A stretch of 64,000 nucleotides of DNA, taken from Cyclaneusma minus (Eukaryota; Ascomycota; Leotiomycetes; Marthamycetales; Marthamycetaceae). The notes beneath the pieces were generated by a model. That model was not told where the DNA came from, searched no databases, and was given only the letters and a program-made list of their open reading frames with translations. A program made the translations under genes and the position numbers. Of this stretch, positions 11,587 to 24,685 are shown piece by piece. The stretch's first letter is position 1, and each line of letters begins with the position of its first letter. Where the stretch lies: assembly GCA_037179335.1 (NCBI GenBank), contig JAKZHN010000048.1, positions 62,001-126,000 on the forward strand. Reading direction: 5' to 3'.

Positions 11587-13203
11587 GCAGAGCATATCAC
11601 GCACACGGAGTTGGGATCACAGGGAGTTCACAGATGGAATGCATATACCCAGGCAAGGCGTAAGGCGACAGATTCATTAGGCGCAATGTAATTGTCCAAC
11701 AGAACTACCATGCCATTTCCGCATGGTAGGTAGCAGCCAATGTGGCTATCCGCATCGCGGCCATGTTATCTTCCGGATGCGGAGCACGGGATAGGTAGCC
11801 GTTGCATACTGAATTCTGGGAAATCTGGCAGCGGGATCGGACCTATAGCTAGGTTCCAATTCGAAGATTGGCATTTGACGTTTTCAGAGTTCCCCGAGAC
11901 ATCAATTCCTTGAAAAGTATGTGCACTACCAGACCAACAAGTGACCAAGGCCGTCGCCGTTGAAACAACCGGCGGTTGCCCCAGATACTTATGTATCCTA
12001 CGAACTGGTACACTGTGATCTACGAACTCCTCTGGTGAACAAACTCTGAGCCGCAGGCAGAACGTGGCCTTAATTACAGCAGGAGATTTTCGACATTTCC
12101 GGGAAACTGGACCGCGCAAGCGAAGTGTTCTGGAAGCCTGTCATTGAGGTGTCAAGGCTGTGCCCCTGAAACGCTGGTGGGCCGGTCACAGATGGCAACG
12201 TGAACTTGACCGGAAGATGGGTTTGGCGGCGGGAAGCCGAGACCTGATAGATGGGGATGGTGATGTCGAATGTGACTTGATGATGAGGTATGAAAGGGTA
12301 GCGAATGAAAATACTTTGATAAGTCAAAGCCAGAGCATAGACGAAGACCAATACTACCTGGTATGTAAACTCATGTCGGCTCCTGATCCCGTCCCGGCGA
12401 CTAAATCGACTAATAACAGCCAGCCGGACCAGTTCCGCCGCTTCAGCGCTTGTAAGGTACCTAGGTGGAGCAAATTGCAGCACCCCGGATCCCGCGATGA
12501 TTGAGGCTTGGGCGCAGAAATAATTCAATTGACAGCATGTTGCGATTTGGAGGGTTGAGGGGCTGTCGAAGTGACAGCGTAGATCAGGTCCGTTCGCGGT
12601 TCCCAGAAGACCGGATGGCTGTCGTTGCCGCCCTTTCTGTCGCTGTCTGACGGCCTTTGCCAACTTAATATCTCGTCGATGGTGAGAATAATAACAACAA
12701 CAATTGACTTCATCAATTTCCCAAGCTTCTATCTCCTGATACCCCGCCACTTTTGGCAGTTTACGACTGCTTGCATAGCTCAGCTGGAGCCAGGGCGCCT
12801 TTTAAATTTGCGGTGCCTTACAAGCACTTAACTTAGCATAAGCCACAATTTTTGGGGCCCAGACCTGCCACTTCAGGGGAGGACTGCTAAACTGCATCTC
12901 TCGACTCTCCATTCAACCACCGCCTTCGGGCTCGCTGTCGCCGCACGCTCGTTCTGTCATTGCGGAAGACTTTAAGGTCTCCTTGAGAGCCGCTCAACTG
13001 TAAGCTACCTTTTAACTCGTGCAGGCCCAAGACGAGACGCGCGTTTCAAAGGGACCCCCTACGTTGCTTCAGGAATGCGAATACCCTCAACACGACACTT
13101 GAACCGCGCTCCAATCCTCGCACAACGCAGACGTGACTACTTCGAGTCGGGAAGCTGCAGGTCCTACCTGTAGAGCACGCTCTTTATCGCTATCGCCACA
13201 AGT
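11587..13203. other. Intergenic region
   Basis: A 1.6-kb spacer. A 226-codon minus-strand ORF (12070-12750) crosses it, but its sequence is low in coding character and overlaps nothing recognisable, so I do not call it. The last ~300 bases are pyrimidine-rich and are the probable 5' UTR of the SPA2 gene. Confidence 0.4.
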
Positions 13204-16200
13204 ATGATGCTGAACAATGGCGGCCGCCCATCCCCTGGACCTTTAAGTCCGCTTTCTATGAACGGCTCGGAGTGGTCTGGCATTGGCAGATACCAGAACT
13301 TTGACGACTCTGCCCCAGCCTCCCCCGGCGGGCCCAATGCGAGGGGGAATCTTGTCAGCCCTCCTGTGTCCTCCGGTTCATCAACCAAGAATATGAGCAT
13401 CTCTAGCCAGTACCCGCCTCGCGGCCTGACCGACAACCCATCTCCGCCGGCTAGCGTGGCAGGACGGTCGAGTCTGGGTACTCCGCTGTACAGTGATTCC
13501 GGATCTCAGGGCGGCAGGAATGAGGCATTTGAACCCACACTGGCCCGGCATTATGACATCTTGAAAAGGTATGCGCCTCAAAACCCGGGTCCTGATTCTT
13601 CAGTCTAGAAACTATTCCCATTGCGCAACAACTTCGCCTCGAGTCTGCCAATCACACTGACAAGTCGCCTAGATTTTTAGCTGCTTCTCTGAGAGACGAG
13701 ACCGGAAATATTAAACCCAACCGCGCTCGCGATAAGTTACTTCGACTCTCCCCAGTCCAGTTTCAAGAACTTAGTACCGATGTCTTCGACGAGTTGCAGA
13801 GACGGCAGGCGAAGTCTAGAAGGCCGTCTGCTGCTGGACCACCTAATAACGAAGTCCCCGACTTTCTACCTCCTAAAACCACTTTCCATCCCAAGCGCAA
13901 CCAGGCTCGCCAGAAGCTGTCCACCCTGCCACATCCGCGATTCAGAGACCTTGCAACAGATGTATTCTACGAACTGGAACGCAGGTTTCCCCATTTTTCG
14001 GGACCTGATATCAACAGAAATGGAAGTCCTGCTTCGTCCATGCGCGGGCCTCCAAGTCGGACCGGCACACCTGCAGATGGTATGCGGCCAGGATCTCGAG
14101 GGAAGCCGGGAACGCGTAGGCCTTCAAATGCTAGCTCCATAGCCTCCGCATATCCAAGAAGCAGCTCAAGGCAGGGCTCTCGCGGAAACCTCCCCCCTAT
14201 GGCTCTGGACTCGCCTGGTTTACCGCCGAATGACTACAGTCGTCCGCAGGCCAAGACGTTCCAGAGTAACACAATCGTGCCGAATAAGAGTACGATGGTG
14301 GAAGAAGACGATGAATCGGGGGCCGAAGACGAGGAGGGTGAAAGTGCTTACAACTTGGAAGGCCCTGCGGCACTAAATCGAGCGAGTAAGAGAAGTAATG
14401 CGACAAGTCGGAGTGGCGGAGGCTCAGAGGTAGGTTATTCTATAATTGAAGCCTCCGCGTGGAGTTCTATCTAACGCCCTTCTACAGACCGACAAAAAGC
14501 TCATAGAAGTATATCAGACCCAAGTTGCGGAGCTCCGCGCAAAACTCGATGCTATGGAAGATACCCTCAGACATCAAGACGGAGAGCTCGTCCAGGCTCT
14601 CGAAAGGCGGGAAAACCAGTCATCTGACAGTGCGCAAAAAGAGGAAGAACTCGCTGACTTGCGAAGGGAGCTAGAAGAAAAAGAGGCCAACTACAAAGAG
14701 CTTAACAATTCCTTGGAAGCTGAGCTGGATCGCGTTCGCGCTGAGCAAGATGAGATGGAGAGGAGCCTTCGGGCAGAGATTGAGGAACTCAAAGTATCAG
14801 GGGCTGGTAATGGATCCGGATCGAACGCAGAGCTGGAGCGAGAGAACGAAGAGCTGAGGCAGGATCTGAGGGAGCAGCAACAGATTACCGATGACGTCCG
14901 GCGCGAGGCTCAGGAGTTCTTGCGAGAAATGAGAATGCTTTCCGAACGCAGTGGCACATCTGCGGTCAGGGAGGAAGAACTTACGAATCAGATCGAGCGC
15001 CTTGAGGCTGAAGTGACGGACTGGAGAAACCGATATGCCCGGACCAAAACCCAGTTACGAAATCTCCGCACCGCATCAATCGGACTTACCATCCAGCAAG
15101 ATACTGCGAAGTATTTCAAGGATAATGGATTTACGAATGAGAGCGGCATGGTCAAGGACGTCCACGTAACCAAGTTCCAGATCTCGATTGATGAACTTCT
15201 GAGAGTAGCCCGCTCGGAAGAACCTGCGAGGGTTGTGGACTACATGAAGAATGTTGTGGTAAATGTCCGAAATATCATCAAGGATATCGAGGAGTCGCAG
15301 GCAGGCTCAGGCTCTGAAGACTTATCTCCCCAGCAGAGCAAGTTGAAGAGCAGAGTGTCTGCGACGGCGAACAACCTAATCACCGCATCGAAGAACTTCG
15401 CCTCATCGCATGGCATCTCTCCCGTCTCCCTGCTCGATGCAGCCGCATCTCATCTCACCGCAGCAGTGGTAGAGCTAATCCGAACCGTCAAAATCCGGCC
15501 CACTCCAGCCGGAGAACTAGAAGACGACGACGATGGCAGTCTCCCAGCCGTCGATGCAACTGGATACTTCTCTGGACGCAACAGTCTGAGTCACCAGACT
15601 CGTCGATCGATTGGAAGTGGCAGTGGTCTGTTCGGCACGGGCAATGGCCGCCCTGCAGTTCTTAGCACGAATTCGTCTATGTACAGCCCTGTCAATTCTC
15701 CGCGCGATTCCGCAGTCAACCATCGGCCAAGAAGCTCGCGTGATAGCGTTGTGGTGGGGAATGGGTATAATAGCATAAATGGCATGAATGGAATTAGCAA
15801 GGCGATGGCTCCTATGGGTACTGGCTTTGGCATTCGGACGCAAGAAAGCGATGTTGAAGAGCTCAAGGTCAGTAGATTTTGTACTACCTGAACTATATGG
15901 AAATCGGAACCGCTAACAAATCAACAACAGATATACCTCGAAGACCAAACCGCCGTCCTCGTGCAAACTATCCAATCCCTCGTCTCCTGCATCCGCTCCG
16001 ACAGCGGCGTAACGGCCATCACCAACCAAATCAGCGCCATCGCCGACGTAGTCGGCATAGTCGTGACCTCGACCGAGACCACCATGTCCTCAACGGCCAA
16101 CTCAGAATTACGTACTCAAGGCGAACCAATTGTGAGGAAGCTGGCGAATTGTAGACAGAGGTTGGTGGAGGCGAGGGAGCAGGGAAGGAAGATTGCGGAT

Positions 16201-16353
16201 AAGGAGGAGGAGGATGATACGGAGTGGAGGCAGTGGACGCAGGGGTTGCCGCCGATTGCGTTTGAGATTGCGAGGGAGACGAAGGAGTTGGTGCAGAGGG
16301 TGGATGCTATTGATGCGGGTGCGAACGGGGGTGGGGATGATGATTATTCGTAG
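13204..16353 (+). CDS. SPA2: Polarisome scaffold Spa2/SpaA
   Basis: Four exons (13204-13568, 13673-14429, 14488-15867, 15931-16353) join in frame to give about 974 aa. Two Spa2 homology domain (SHD/GIT) repeats occur at residues about 135-167 and 196-228: ARDKLLRLSPVQFQELSTDV and ARQKLSTLPHPRFRDLATDV. They are followed by a Ser-rich linker, a long Glu/Leu/Arg coiled coil (about 375-575), and a C-terminal helical region with LVQTIQSLVSCIRSD. By family knowledge Spa2 is the hyphal-tip and bud-tip scaffold that binds Pea2, Bud6, the formin and MAPK kinases and organises polarised actin growth. The N-terminal 120 residues are Ser/Pro/Gly-rich. The start ATG at 13204 is followed at once by a second ATG, so initiation could be one codon later. 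Confidence 0.93.
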
Positions 16354-17498
16354 GGGATGATTGTGAAGCGGAGTATGAGGGCCTTGCAAGGAGTTTCGAT
16401 TCTGATAGCGGTGTATTCTTCGACATGCTTTAAAGCGGTTTACATCACTGCATAGGGAGGAGGGTTGGAACTGCAAGGGGGCTTTCTTCTGAATGAATAT
16501 GTTAATGCATAGCGTACATAGCTAGCCTGTTGCGAGTAGCAAGACTCGAGGCGAATGAAGATGAGGGTTGTTGAAATATTTTGGGGAAACTGAAGGCGGG
16601 CGAAACGCATTATTGCACATAGCGGGTGGAGGCATAGCGGCGATGCAAGGGCTGTAAAAATGGAGCTAAGTAGCTGTATAATGAATATCCGGGTGACGGA
16701 AGCTAGGCTCTGGCTGGTGGCATGACGAACATGTATGATAATTCGGTTCTGACTCCTGATTATTCGGAGTCAAATATGTTCTGTTTTCAATGTTCGGCAT
16801 GCTCTCGACGGAAAAATAGGGGCTCCATTCACCAGAATTTCTATTTTCTAGAAAGCGTGGGGCTCATGCTGAAATCAAATTACAAGGACTGTGAATATTT
16901 GTGAAGCTTACAATGAAAATCGACGTGCCGCTGAATTGATTCAGATCTTGACTTGTGGGTGGGACTGGAGACTTGGAGTTGAAGCTGTCGGTCCAAATTC
17001 AGGGTTACTTTCAGCCACACGCACTAACACGCTAAAGTAGCGCACAGCCTCACCGGCAAGTTCCGACCCGACTTCCAATTCCATCGCGGTTCGAATTCGA
17101 CCTCCATTCCACGATTTGCGACAGTCTCAGTGGTTGCTCATCTGCTCGTATCTGTCTCCCTCGACTGGAGGAATAAGCGACTCCTCGGCAGATTCCAGGC
17201 AGCTGAGAGGCGACGCTCTCACTGCGCGCGACATATGAGCGAACACCTCCGCGCCCCACCGAGGAGCTCTTCAAAGAGCAAAGCACACCCGCACTTCCTT
17301 CACCCTCCAGCGTTGCGCGACAACAGCCTCGACTCTCAATCCTTGTCAGATCTGCGCCTTTCCCCACCTCCACGACATATACTTCACCTGTCAACCGCTT
17401 CTGCGACTCCACCGTTCGCGACTAAGCATTGCGACCTTCACTGACCTCTGCCACCCTCCTCTGCCACCTCTCCGATTGCCTCGAGTACACTTTGCGCC
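16354..17498. other. Intergenic region and TAF1 leader
   Basis: 1.1 kb without a supportable gene. The last ~350 bases before ATG 17499 are C/T-rich, as in many fungal 5' UTRs. Confidence 0.45.
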
Positions 17499-20400
17499 AT
17501 GGCGTCGCAACTTTCAGATGGCGTGGATCCTATGGATGACGACTGGACTTTACAGCAGAAGAAGGATGATGCCTTATTGGAGACGCTGCTCGCGGACAGC
17601 ATGGAGGGCAATAACGAACTCTTCAGCCTGGATCGACCACTTGAAGCAGGCGAAAAGGCTGACAATGCCGAAGACTTCGAGGATATCAGTGACGATGATT
17701 TGCCCGACGAGGAAGAGGCTACTACTGTCAACCCGGATGCCCCTGGTCTCACTGATGATGGAGGAACCAGTCACGACACCGACGATCTCTTTGGCGAAGA
17801 TGGTCGAGATACATCGCCCTTTGCCGACCACGAGGACGATACTGCTGCTGTGCACAACGAAGGAACCTCGGATCTACATTCGCCAGAGGAGGCCCGTGAT
17901 AATGAGAATCAGAATGGTGCGCTTGGTGCCGTGGACTTTGACTGGCGCGCAGTCAATTTCGATCCCGCGCCCAAGGACGCAAACCAAGATCTCTCCATTC
18001 CTGCGCCCGCTGATAACGAAGAAGAGCTCGTGAAGCAGGGGTATCCGGGCTTCCAACAGGGTATCATTCTTGACTTCAACAAGTTGCTACGGACGAGACG
18101 CTCTTACTACGTCAACAAAACACCAGCAAAACTTCCCAAACCAGTTGTCCCAACCAAGGTCAGCTTGGATCTTGCAGCCGACACCGAGAAAAGCTTCCGG
18201 GCTCCTGGCACAGCCACCCTGGATAAACACCAGCGAATACTGCAGGCTGAAGCCAAAGGCTATGTACCGATCATTGAAGAGTCCAGTGGTGAAACTAGCG
18301 ATGACGACTTTGACTTTTCATTGCCAGAGCCGAGCGAGAAGATTGGCAATGCCACATGGGCAGATCTTGAACTGGCTACGGCAAACTGGGATCCCCAGAG
18401 CGGAGATGAGCACGAGTCCGATACTGAAGCTCAAGACATTCTTGAGCTGAAGCCTAGGAAGCGAGCTATCGATGCCCTCGACCAAGAGTGGCTACGTGAC
18501 CTCGATGCATCTCCCCCGCCAGCTACGAAGCAAAAGACCTCTCACGATACTTTTGATCCCCACAAGTTCCGTTACGTAGCCCCTTCCTTTGATGACTTTG
18601 AGATGCAGCTGGAACGAGTCGCCAAGAGGCCTTTCTTCGACCCCAATGACCCGTATCTCCTGCTCGAAGAACAAGCGCCAGCTCCGCCAGCAAAGAGGAG
18701 ACGTGTGGGTGGTGGTTTAGTTCGGGAGGCAAATGGCAACTTCAAGAAGTCTCTTCGAAACCGTTTCAATCATTCCAATGACGAAGCTTACGATGCGCTG
18801 AAAGAGAATCACCAGAGCAAGGTTCGTGCCGTGGTTGGTAACTTCAGCGTCGAGCACAGTCTACCTGCCCAGAAACTGCAATGGCCATACTACAGGGTCA
18901 AGCTTAGCGCTAGGGATGCTCGATCGTATCACCGTCCATCTCTGAAGTTCAACAAGCTCGTTGGCCAAGCTGTAACTTTCGACAAATCAGCCCTCCGCAA
19001 GAAGAAGAACCTCAAGGGCCTTCAAACCCACGAGATATACAAGGAGTCTAAGGATCTCTCCCTTGGAGATAACTCGACCGCTCTATTGATCGAGTACTCC
19101 GAGGAATACCCTACCGTGCTCTCGAACTTCGGTATGGGCAATCGTATCATCAACTACTACCGGCGTAAGGATGCCGAGGATCTGTACCGACCAAAACTGG
19201 ATATCGGAGAGCCCAGTATCCTCTTGCCAGAAGACAGATCTCCGTTTGCAAAGTTTGGAAGGGTGGATCCAGGTGAGACTGTGCCCACTATTCACAACGG
19301 CATGTACCGAGCCCCTGTCTTCAAACATGAACCCAAGACTACCGACTTCTTGGTCGTGCGCAACAGTACCGGTGTCAATGGCATGAATTGGTATCTGCGC
19401 AATATTGACCATGTGTATGTCGCGGGTCAGCAATTTCCGTCGGTTGAGATTCCTAAGCCAAGCTCTCGCAAGGTTACTACTGCTGCGAAAAATCGCATGA
19501 AGATGCTCTCCTTCAGAATGATTAAACACCATCCTGAAAAAATAGTCAAGATACATCAGATCACGGAGCACATTGCGGAATCCACCGACATGCAGAACAG
19601 ACAGAAGTTGAAGGAGTTCATGCAGTACAACAAAGATACCAAGTGCTGGCAGATGAAGGACCGTGAGACAGTTCCAGATGAGTCAGTCATCCGTGCAATG
19701 GTCAAACCAGAGGACGTTTGTGTCATTGATGCCATGCAAGTGGGCACTCAGCATTTGGAGGATGCTGGGTTTGCCAGGGCGGATGATAACGACGACGACG
19801 ACGAAGAGAATGAAGGCGAAGGCCTCGAGCAGAAGTTGGCCCCGTGGAAGACGAGCAAGAACTTCATCGAGGCTTCTCAGAACAAAGCAATGCTCGAACT
19901 TCACGGCGATGGTGATCCATCCGGCTGTGGCTTGGCTTTCAGCTTCATCAAGACTTCGATGAAGGGTGGCTTCCTCAATCAGAAAGGACCTTCTGCTACT
20001 TCGGCTGATGCAATTGCTCGCGAGAAGAAGGCAAATGGTGGACACGCCTACAATGTGGACAAGCAGAACACAATGTACAACCAGGCTATCGAGGAAGTCT
20101 GGAATGGACAGAAACAAAATCTGTCGGATCCGACTGAGCGCGATGCGGCTGACATGGAGGACCCCGACATTGATGAGCTCGGAGCGGCGCCTACCCCTAT
20201 GTCTACGGCACACATGCCTGGTAACTTTGATGATTCGGCTAGTCAGTTTAGCAGGTTCAGTGCTTCATGGAGAACACCAAAAGTCATGCGCATCACGCGG
20301 AAAATTCGAAGGGGTAATCACGTGGAGGACGTCACTGAGGAGATCCGTGATCCTCGCGTGTGGCGTGAATACCAGAAGCGCCGGGATATGCTGGATGCTG

Positions 20401-20841
20401 ACAAGACCAAGTACCAATTCTCTCCCTCGATATCACCTTTCAGAATACATGCTAACTGTGCTACAGCATCTATGAGCTTACTGCCACGGGCAATCCAGAG
20501 GTGGACAAGAGAAAGCAACTTCAGTACGTCTCACCCTGGCTTACTAGTTTGTGCATTTACTGACACCAAGGACTAGGGTCAAAAAGGAGCTCGCGCGGCT
20601 CGAAAGAAACAAAGAACGACGTGAGATCCGCGAGAAGCAGAAGCATGGCAAAGCTTCCTCCGTCTCAGTTGATCCTGAAGGAGCTGACTCTCCTGCTGCT
20701 ACTCCAGCACCCGCCGCTCCGGCCAAGGGCACAGGCACCACCACACGCAAATGTGCGAACTGTGGTCAGGCAGGGCATATCCGGACAAACAAAAAGTATT
20801 ACTGTTCCGACTGTACACCCTATGTGCCTAAACATCGTTGA
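17499..20841 (+). CDS. TAF1: TFIID subunit TAF1 (fungal form, no bromodomain)
   Basis: Three exons (17499-20410, 20467-20523, 20577-20841) give about 1077 aa. The N-terminus is acidic with MDDDWTLQQKKDDALLETLL, matching the TAND region that contacts TBP. The central DUF3591 domain covers about residues 440-830 and includes LQWPYYRVKLSARD and LLIEYSEEYPTVLSNFGMGN. The C-terminal part has a basic KKELARLERNKERREIREK helix and ends in a zinc knuckle, CANCGQAGH followed by CSDC. By family knowledge TAF1 is the largest TFIID subunit and acts in core-promoter recognition in the nucleus. As in budding yeast Taf1 there are no bromodomains. The second exon is only 57 nt; skipping the introns would leave stops, so I am confident of them. 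Confidence 0.95.
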
Positions 20842-22117
20842 GGGCTTCCCCGCTCTCATAATATCCATCTTCACACTGCCTCTCAAGTGAGAGGCAGTAG
20901 TTAGATGAATATTGGCGTGGCGTTGTGGTGTTGTGGTTGTTGTGGAAGATGCATCGGGGTTCCTGCATATTTTTTTACATTTTCCCCCTTGCTGATTTTT
21001 CCCCAAATATCACTTGGCTAATACCTGGTGTTCTGCTGCCCCACAGGCTCTGCCCGATGCTCAATGGATCCATGCAGACGGACGGTCCGGCAGACGATCA
21101 CGAGTTTGGCTCCTTTTCGGGCCCATCGTTCGCTTCTAATCCCTAGTTCCCCTGGGTTCCCCTGGGTGAAGCGATCACACTCACGTATAGAGGTCCTTGA
21201 TCACACTTCCCAAGCATCACGCAAGCATTACGTTCTTTGCAGCGGGCGATTGCCAATTACGAGGCCTCATTTGCATTGCATCAGCGGGGGCATGAAAAGA
21301 ACGGCGTTACAGGGCATAGGGAGGCGTATTTGCGGCGTTTCTTTTTAGCGGGCTTTGCGAAGGGGTTTCAGCGTTTATGGGACGAGCCTCGGCTTTTGCT
21401 CTCACATCACGGACGTCTCGCCGTTGTTGTTCGGTGTTGGCAGGATTCGTTAGCTGGCTTTGCCTCGGAGAACTTCAGATTGCGGAATGGGATAAAATGG
21501 GATACCCAGCATCACGTAACTAGTGATACAAAGCGCGATGAGCTAGGCGTTCATCTCTAGCAGGAATGAGATATCATGAAATGCTCAATAGGTGGTGTCA
21601 CGGCGTCACAGACCCCGCGATTGTCAATTGTTCAGCAATCCAGCGATGTTGTGTTGCGTGGTGACCAGCGTTGTGCTTTCCGAAATCGCAACATTGAGGT
21701 TCTGGAGCTCTGATAGTGGGGTCGGTAGCGGGGCAGTCGCGCCTAGTACTACTATGTCTCGACAATCGGCGACCACCGACCTTCATCACCGACATAAGAT
21801 GTGAACCAGAACGCCATTATTATTGACTCACTTGTTTCCCTAAACCAATATCTTGTAGTCTCGTTATCCCGGTCCACGGTGTTCCTAATCATCTGATGCT
21901 TCTCGCTCCATATATATACATCCTCTGTATCACCACCACACGATACAGCTCTACCCTTACACGCTACCTGTATGAGATTGTCCAACCCCCTGTGCCAGAA
22001 CCTAGCTCTTTCTCAACCATACCTTCATTCACGACGACTGTGAAACGCGTGGAAGCAGGAGAGCACTCGGCTCTGTCAAGCTCGACGAGTTGATTGTCTG
22101 GTCTCATAGGGGTTCGT
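20842..22117. other. Intergenic region
   Basis: About 1.3 kb with no recognisable gene. Small ORFs here lack coding character. A TATA-like TATATATA lies at about 21911, some 200 bases before the next ATG. Confidence 0.4.
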
Positions 22118-22741
22118 ATGCCACCTTTCATCTCAACAGCACGCTCCTCCAAAGATCCTAAGAAGGCCAAGAAAGCGGCCCCGAAGAAGTCGAAAGCGGC
22201 TAAGAAGAGAGGCGACAGTACTATAAGCCCCAAGACTACCTTCAAAAACCCGTTCCAGGCGAAGAAGATCGTCTCCGAGAATAAAAGCACTGCTGAGAAG
22301 AAAAGCGAATCGAAAGGCGAACCCAAAAGCGAGAAAGCGTCCAAACCCGCTCTCAAGAAAAGAAAATCGAAAGGCTCCAATCCCTCCAAGCCTGCTCCCA
22401 AAAAGAGTAGCACCATCCCATCTCTCCCTTTCCGCAAACCGCCTGCGCCAGAGCCAGAGCCGCCCAAGCCTAGCAAGCTCAGCAAGCTCAAATCCCTAGC
22501 CGCCCTCCCAAACCGTCTCTCACCATGGAAAACCCCGCCACCACCCAGCACTCCGGCTCCGGCGGCTCCGGAAGCTCTAGTCAAGAAGTGCAAGAAGTGC
22601 GGCACGGCGGCAGCGGAAGCGGAGACTCGCAAGATGCCGGATTACAAACATCGCGGTACCCAAACGCAGAGCGACGAGCCCTTGAGGAAGCCTTCATTGG
22701 CAGAAAAATTCAAGATGTCGAAGCTTACCCGTGCGCGGTAG
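22118..22741 (+). CDS. Lysine-rich hypothetical protein overlapping the next gene
   Basis: An open frame of 207 codons starts at ATG 22118. It encodes a strongly basic, Ala/Lys/Pro/Ser-rich protein (for example KKAKKAAPKKSKAAKKRG) with proline-rich stretches and a KKCKKCG motif near the C-terminus. No domain is recognised; the composition resembles nuclear or nucleolar disordered proteins, but that is only compositional. The last 217 bases overlap, in another frame on the same strand, the 5' end of the D-serine dehydratase model. Possibilities are a separate gene, an N-terminal extension of the dehydratase joined by an unseen intron or a sequence error, or a spurious ORF in G/C-rich DNA. Confidence 0.4.
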   Translation: MPPFISTARSSKDPKKAKKAAPKKSKAAKKRGDSTISPKTTFKNPFQAKKIVSENKSTAEKKSESKGEPKSEKASKPALKKRKSKGSNPSKPAPKKSSTIPSLPFRKPPAPEPEPPKPSKLSKLKSLAALPNRLSPWKTPPPPSTPAPAAPEALVKKCKKCGTAAAEAETRKMPDYKHRGTQTQSDEPLRKPSLAEKFKMSKLTRAR

Positions 22742-24685
22742 TGGATGTGGCTAAGGTGAAGAGGAATTGTGCGAGGTTGTTGGGGGATGTGTTGGGGGAG
22801 CCGGGGAGGGGGAGAGATAGGGGGGCCGGTGGGGGACTGGCGGATGAGCAGAGTGGGTTGGGGTTTGGGTTTAGGGCGCATGTTAAGACGCATAAGGTAT
22901 TTCAGGGTTTCTTTTTGCTTGAATTACGGATTTCTGTCTTGGTGGTTTCTCGTCCTCAAGGGACCGGAAACTCGGGATTTGTCTCGCTGAGCTGGTCAAA
23001 GTCTGGGCCTGGGCTCAGAAAAAACGTCCGATTTTTGGATGTCCAAATCAGCAAGACCTGCACATGCACTCTGCATCTCTGGCATGTGTTCGCTCCCGCT
23101 GATTTTGGCTATTTCTTGATGCTAGCGGCTCATATGTACTAGAGTGATGCTAACTTCCGTTTCCAACGTCCAGACTACTGAAGTTACCAAACTTCAAGTC
23201 GGCGAAGGACCTCACCCCGCGAACCTCATCGGGTCAACCTTGGTCGAAGCAGAGAATGTTGTCCCGTTACTTCTCGAATACAAGCAGTCGGGACGCGCAG
23301 TCAATGTCAGTATTGCCCCGCTTCGTCCTAGTACCTTCGCTAAACCTATGTAGCTGCTTTATGGTCTTCCTCCGGCACCATCCAGCGTAACTCGTCTATC
23401 CAACATTTCACGTGCATTAGGCCCCGGTGGTCTCTCTCTGCTCATTGACCACCCATCGCAGCTGGCTATCGCCCAAACAATCGCCTCGGCTGCGCACCCC
23501 CCTCTCATTTTCCTGAAGATTGATATGGGATACCACCGTGCTGGTGTACCTCCCCAAACCCAAGAATGCACAGAATTAATCTCGGCCGTAGTCAAGGCGG
23601 AAGAGGAAGGGAACTGCCATCTGCACGGTCTCTATGCCCATGCAGGCAATAGCTACGGCAGCGGTAGCGAAGCTGAGGCGCTAGATTACCTGCGACTGGA
23701 ACTCGAGTCACTTTTGGTAGTTGCCCAAGCCGCCCGAGGAGAATCGTCTTCGCCAGAAAGCATGGGCGTGGACATGACGAATCCCACTTCGCCAAGAGCA
23801 GAATCAGATCAGCCCGTTCTTGAGGGCATAGGTAAGTCTGAAGACATCGATTCCAAGTTAACCCGGCGACGCACATCTTGGCGCCTGCTGTCCCCGTCTC
23901 GTATTCCGACTTCTCTGCGCAAATCGCTCACAGATAAATCCGGTTCAGACAAATCGGCTGGGCTCAAATTGAAAGATGGCAGGACGCTTGTGCTGTCTGT
24001 AGGAGCAACACCTACCACCACATCTGCGCGAAACCTGTTGACTAGCAACACGAAATCCTCACAGGGCGACAGCATTTCGGATCCCGAGGGTCCAACGAAC
24101 CAAGCGCTTTCTACACTACGAGCCACGCTTGCACTTATTAAAAGCTCAAATTGCAGAGTTGAGCTGCACGCTGGTTGTTTTCCATTTCTCGACGTGCAGC
24201 AACTTGCCACGCACGCACTTCCTACTTCCGAAGGCCTCAACTGGTCCGACATAGCCTTCACCCTTGTCGCAGAAGTGATTTCCAAGTATTCAGGGCGTGG
24301 CAAAAACGGCACGCCTGAATACTTGATCGGCGCAGGTTGTTTGGCTCTGGGGAGAGAGCCATGCAAAGCGTATCCAGGATGGGGAGTCGTCACGCCTTGG
24401 AATATTGCAGGTGTGCAGGCTGTGGAGGGTCAGTCTGAGTTGCCTGGTCCGGAAGACTTTGAGGGCTGGATTGTGGGGAAGGTTAGTCAGGAGCATGGGA
24501 TTTTGTCGTGGCAGGGGAAGGGGAGTAAGACGGTGGAATTGGAGGTTGGGCAGAAGGTGAGGATTTGGCCAAATCATGCTTGTATTGCGGGAGCTGGGTT
24601 TGGATGGTATTTGGTGGTTGATGGGGAGAATAAGGGGGCTGAGGATGTGGTGGTGGATGTTTGGCTGAAGTGGAGGGGTTGGTAG
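22525..24685 (+). CDS. DSD1: D-serine dehydratase-like PLP enzyme (fold type III)
   Basis: Three exons (22525-22896, 23174-23305, 23354-24685) give about 611 aa. The PLP-binding lysine lies in FRAHVKTHK at the end of exon 1. The barrel continues with TTEVTKLQVGEG, VLP-type LLYGLPPAP, LKIDMGYHRAGV and LYAHAGNSYG. The C-terminal metal site PNHACI has the His-x-Cys pair of zinc-dependent eukaryotic D-serine dehydratases. The expected reaction is D-serine to pyruvate plus ammonia; related D-threonine aldolases cannot be excluded. The protein is ~180 residues longer than yeast Dsd1. It has a Ser-rich insertion of about 75 residues before LVLSVGATPTTTS (around 23740-23990) and a low-complexity N-terminus. 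The only in-frame ATG upstream of the conserved start is 22525, inside the previous ORF, so the N-terminus is uncertain. Confidence 0.85.

Noticed and set aside
12070..12750. 226-codon minus-strand ORF between SSU72 and SPA2
   Set aside because: Random-looking composition, no motif, no supporting splice or start context.
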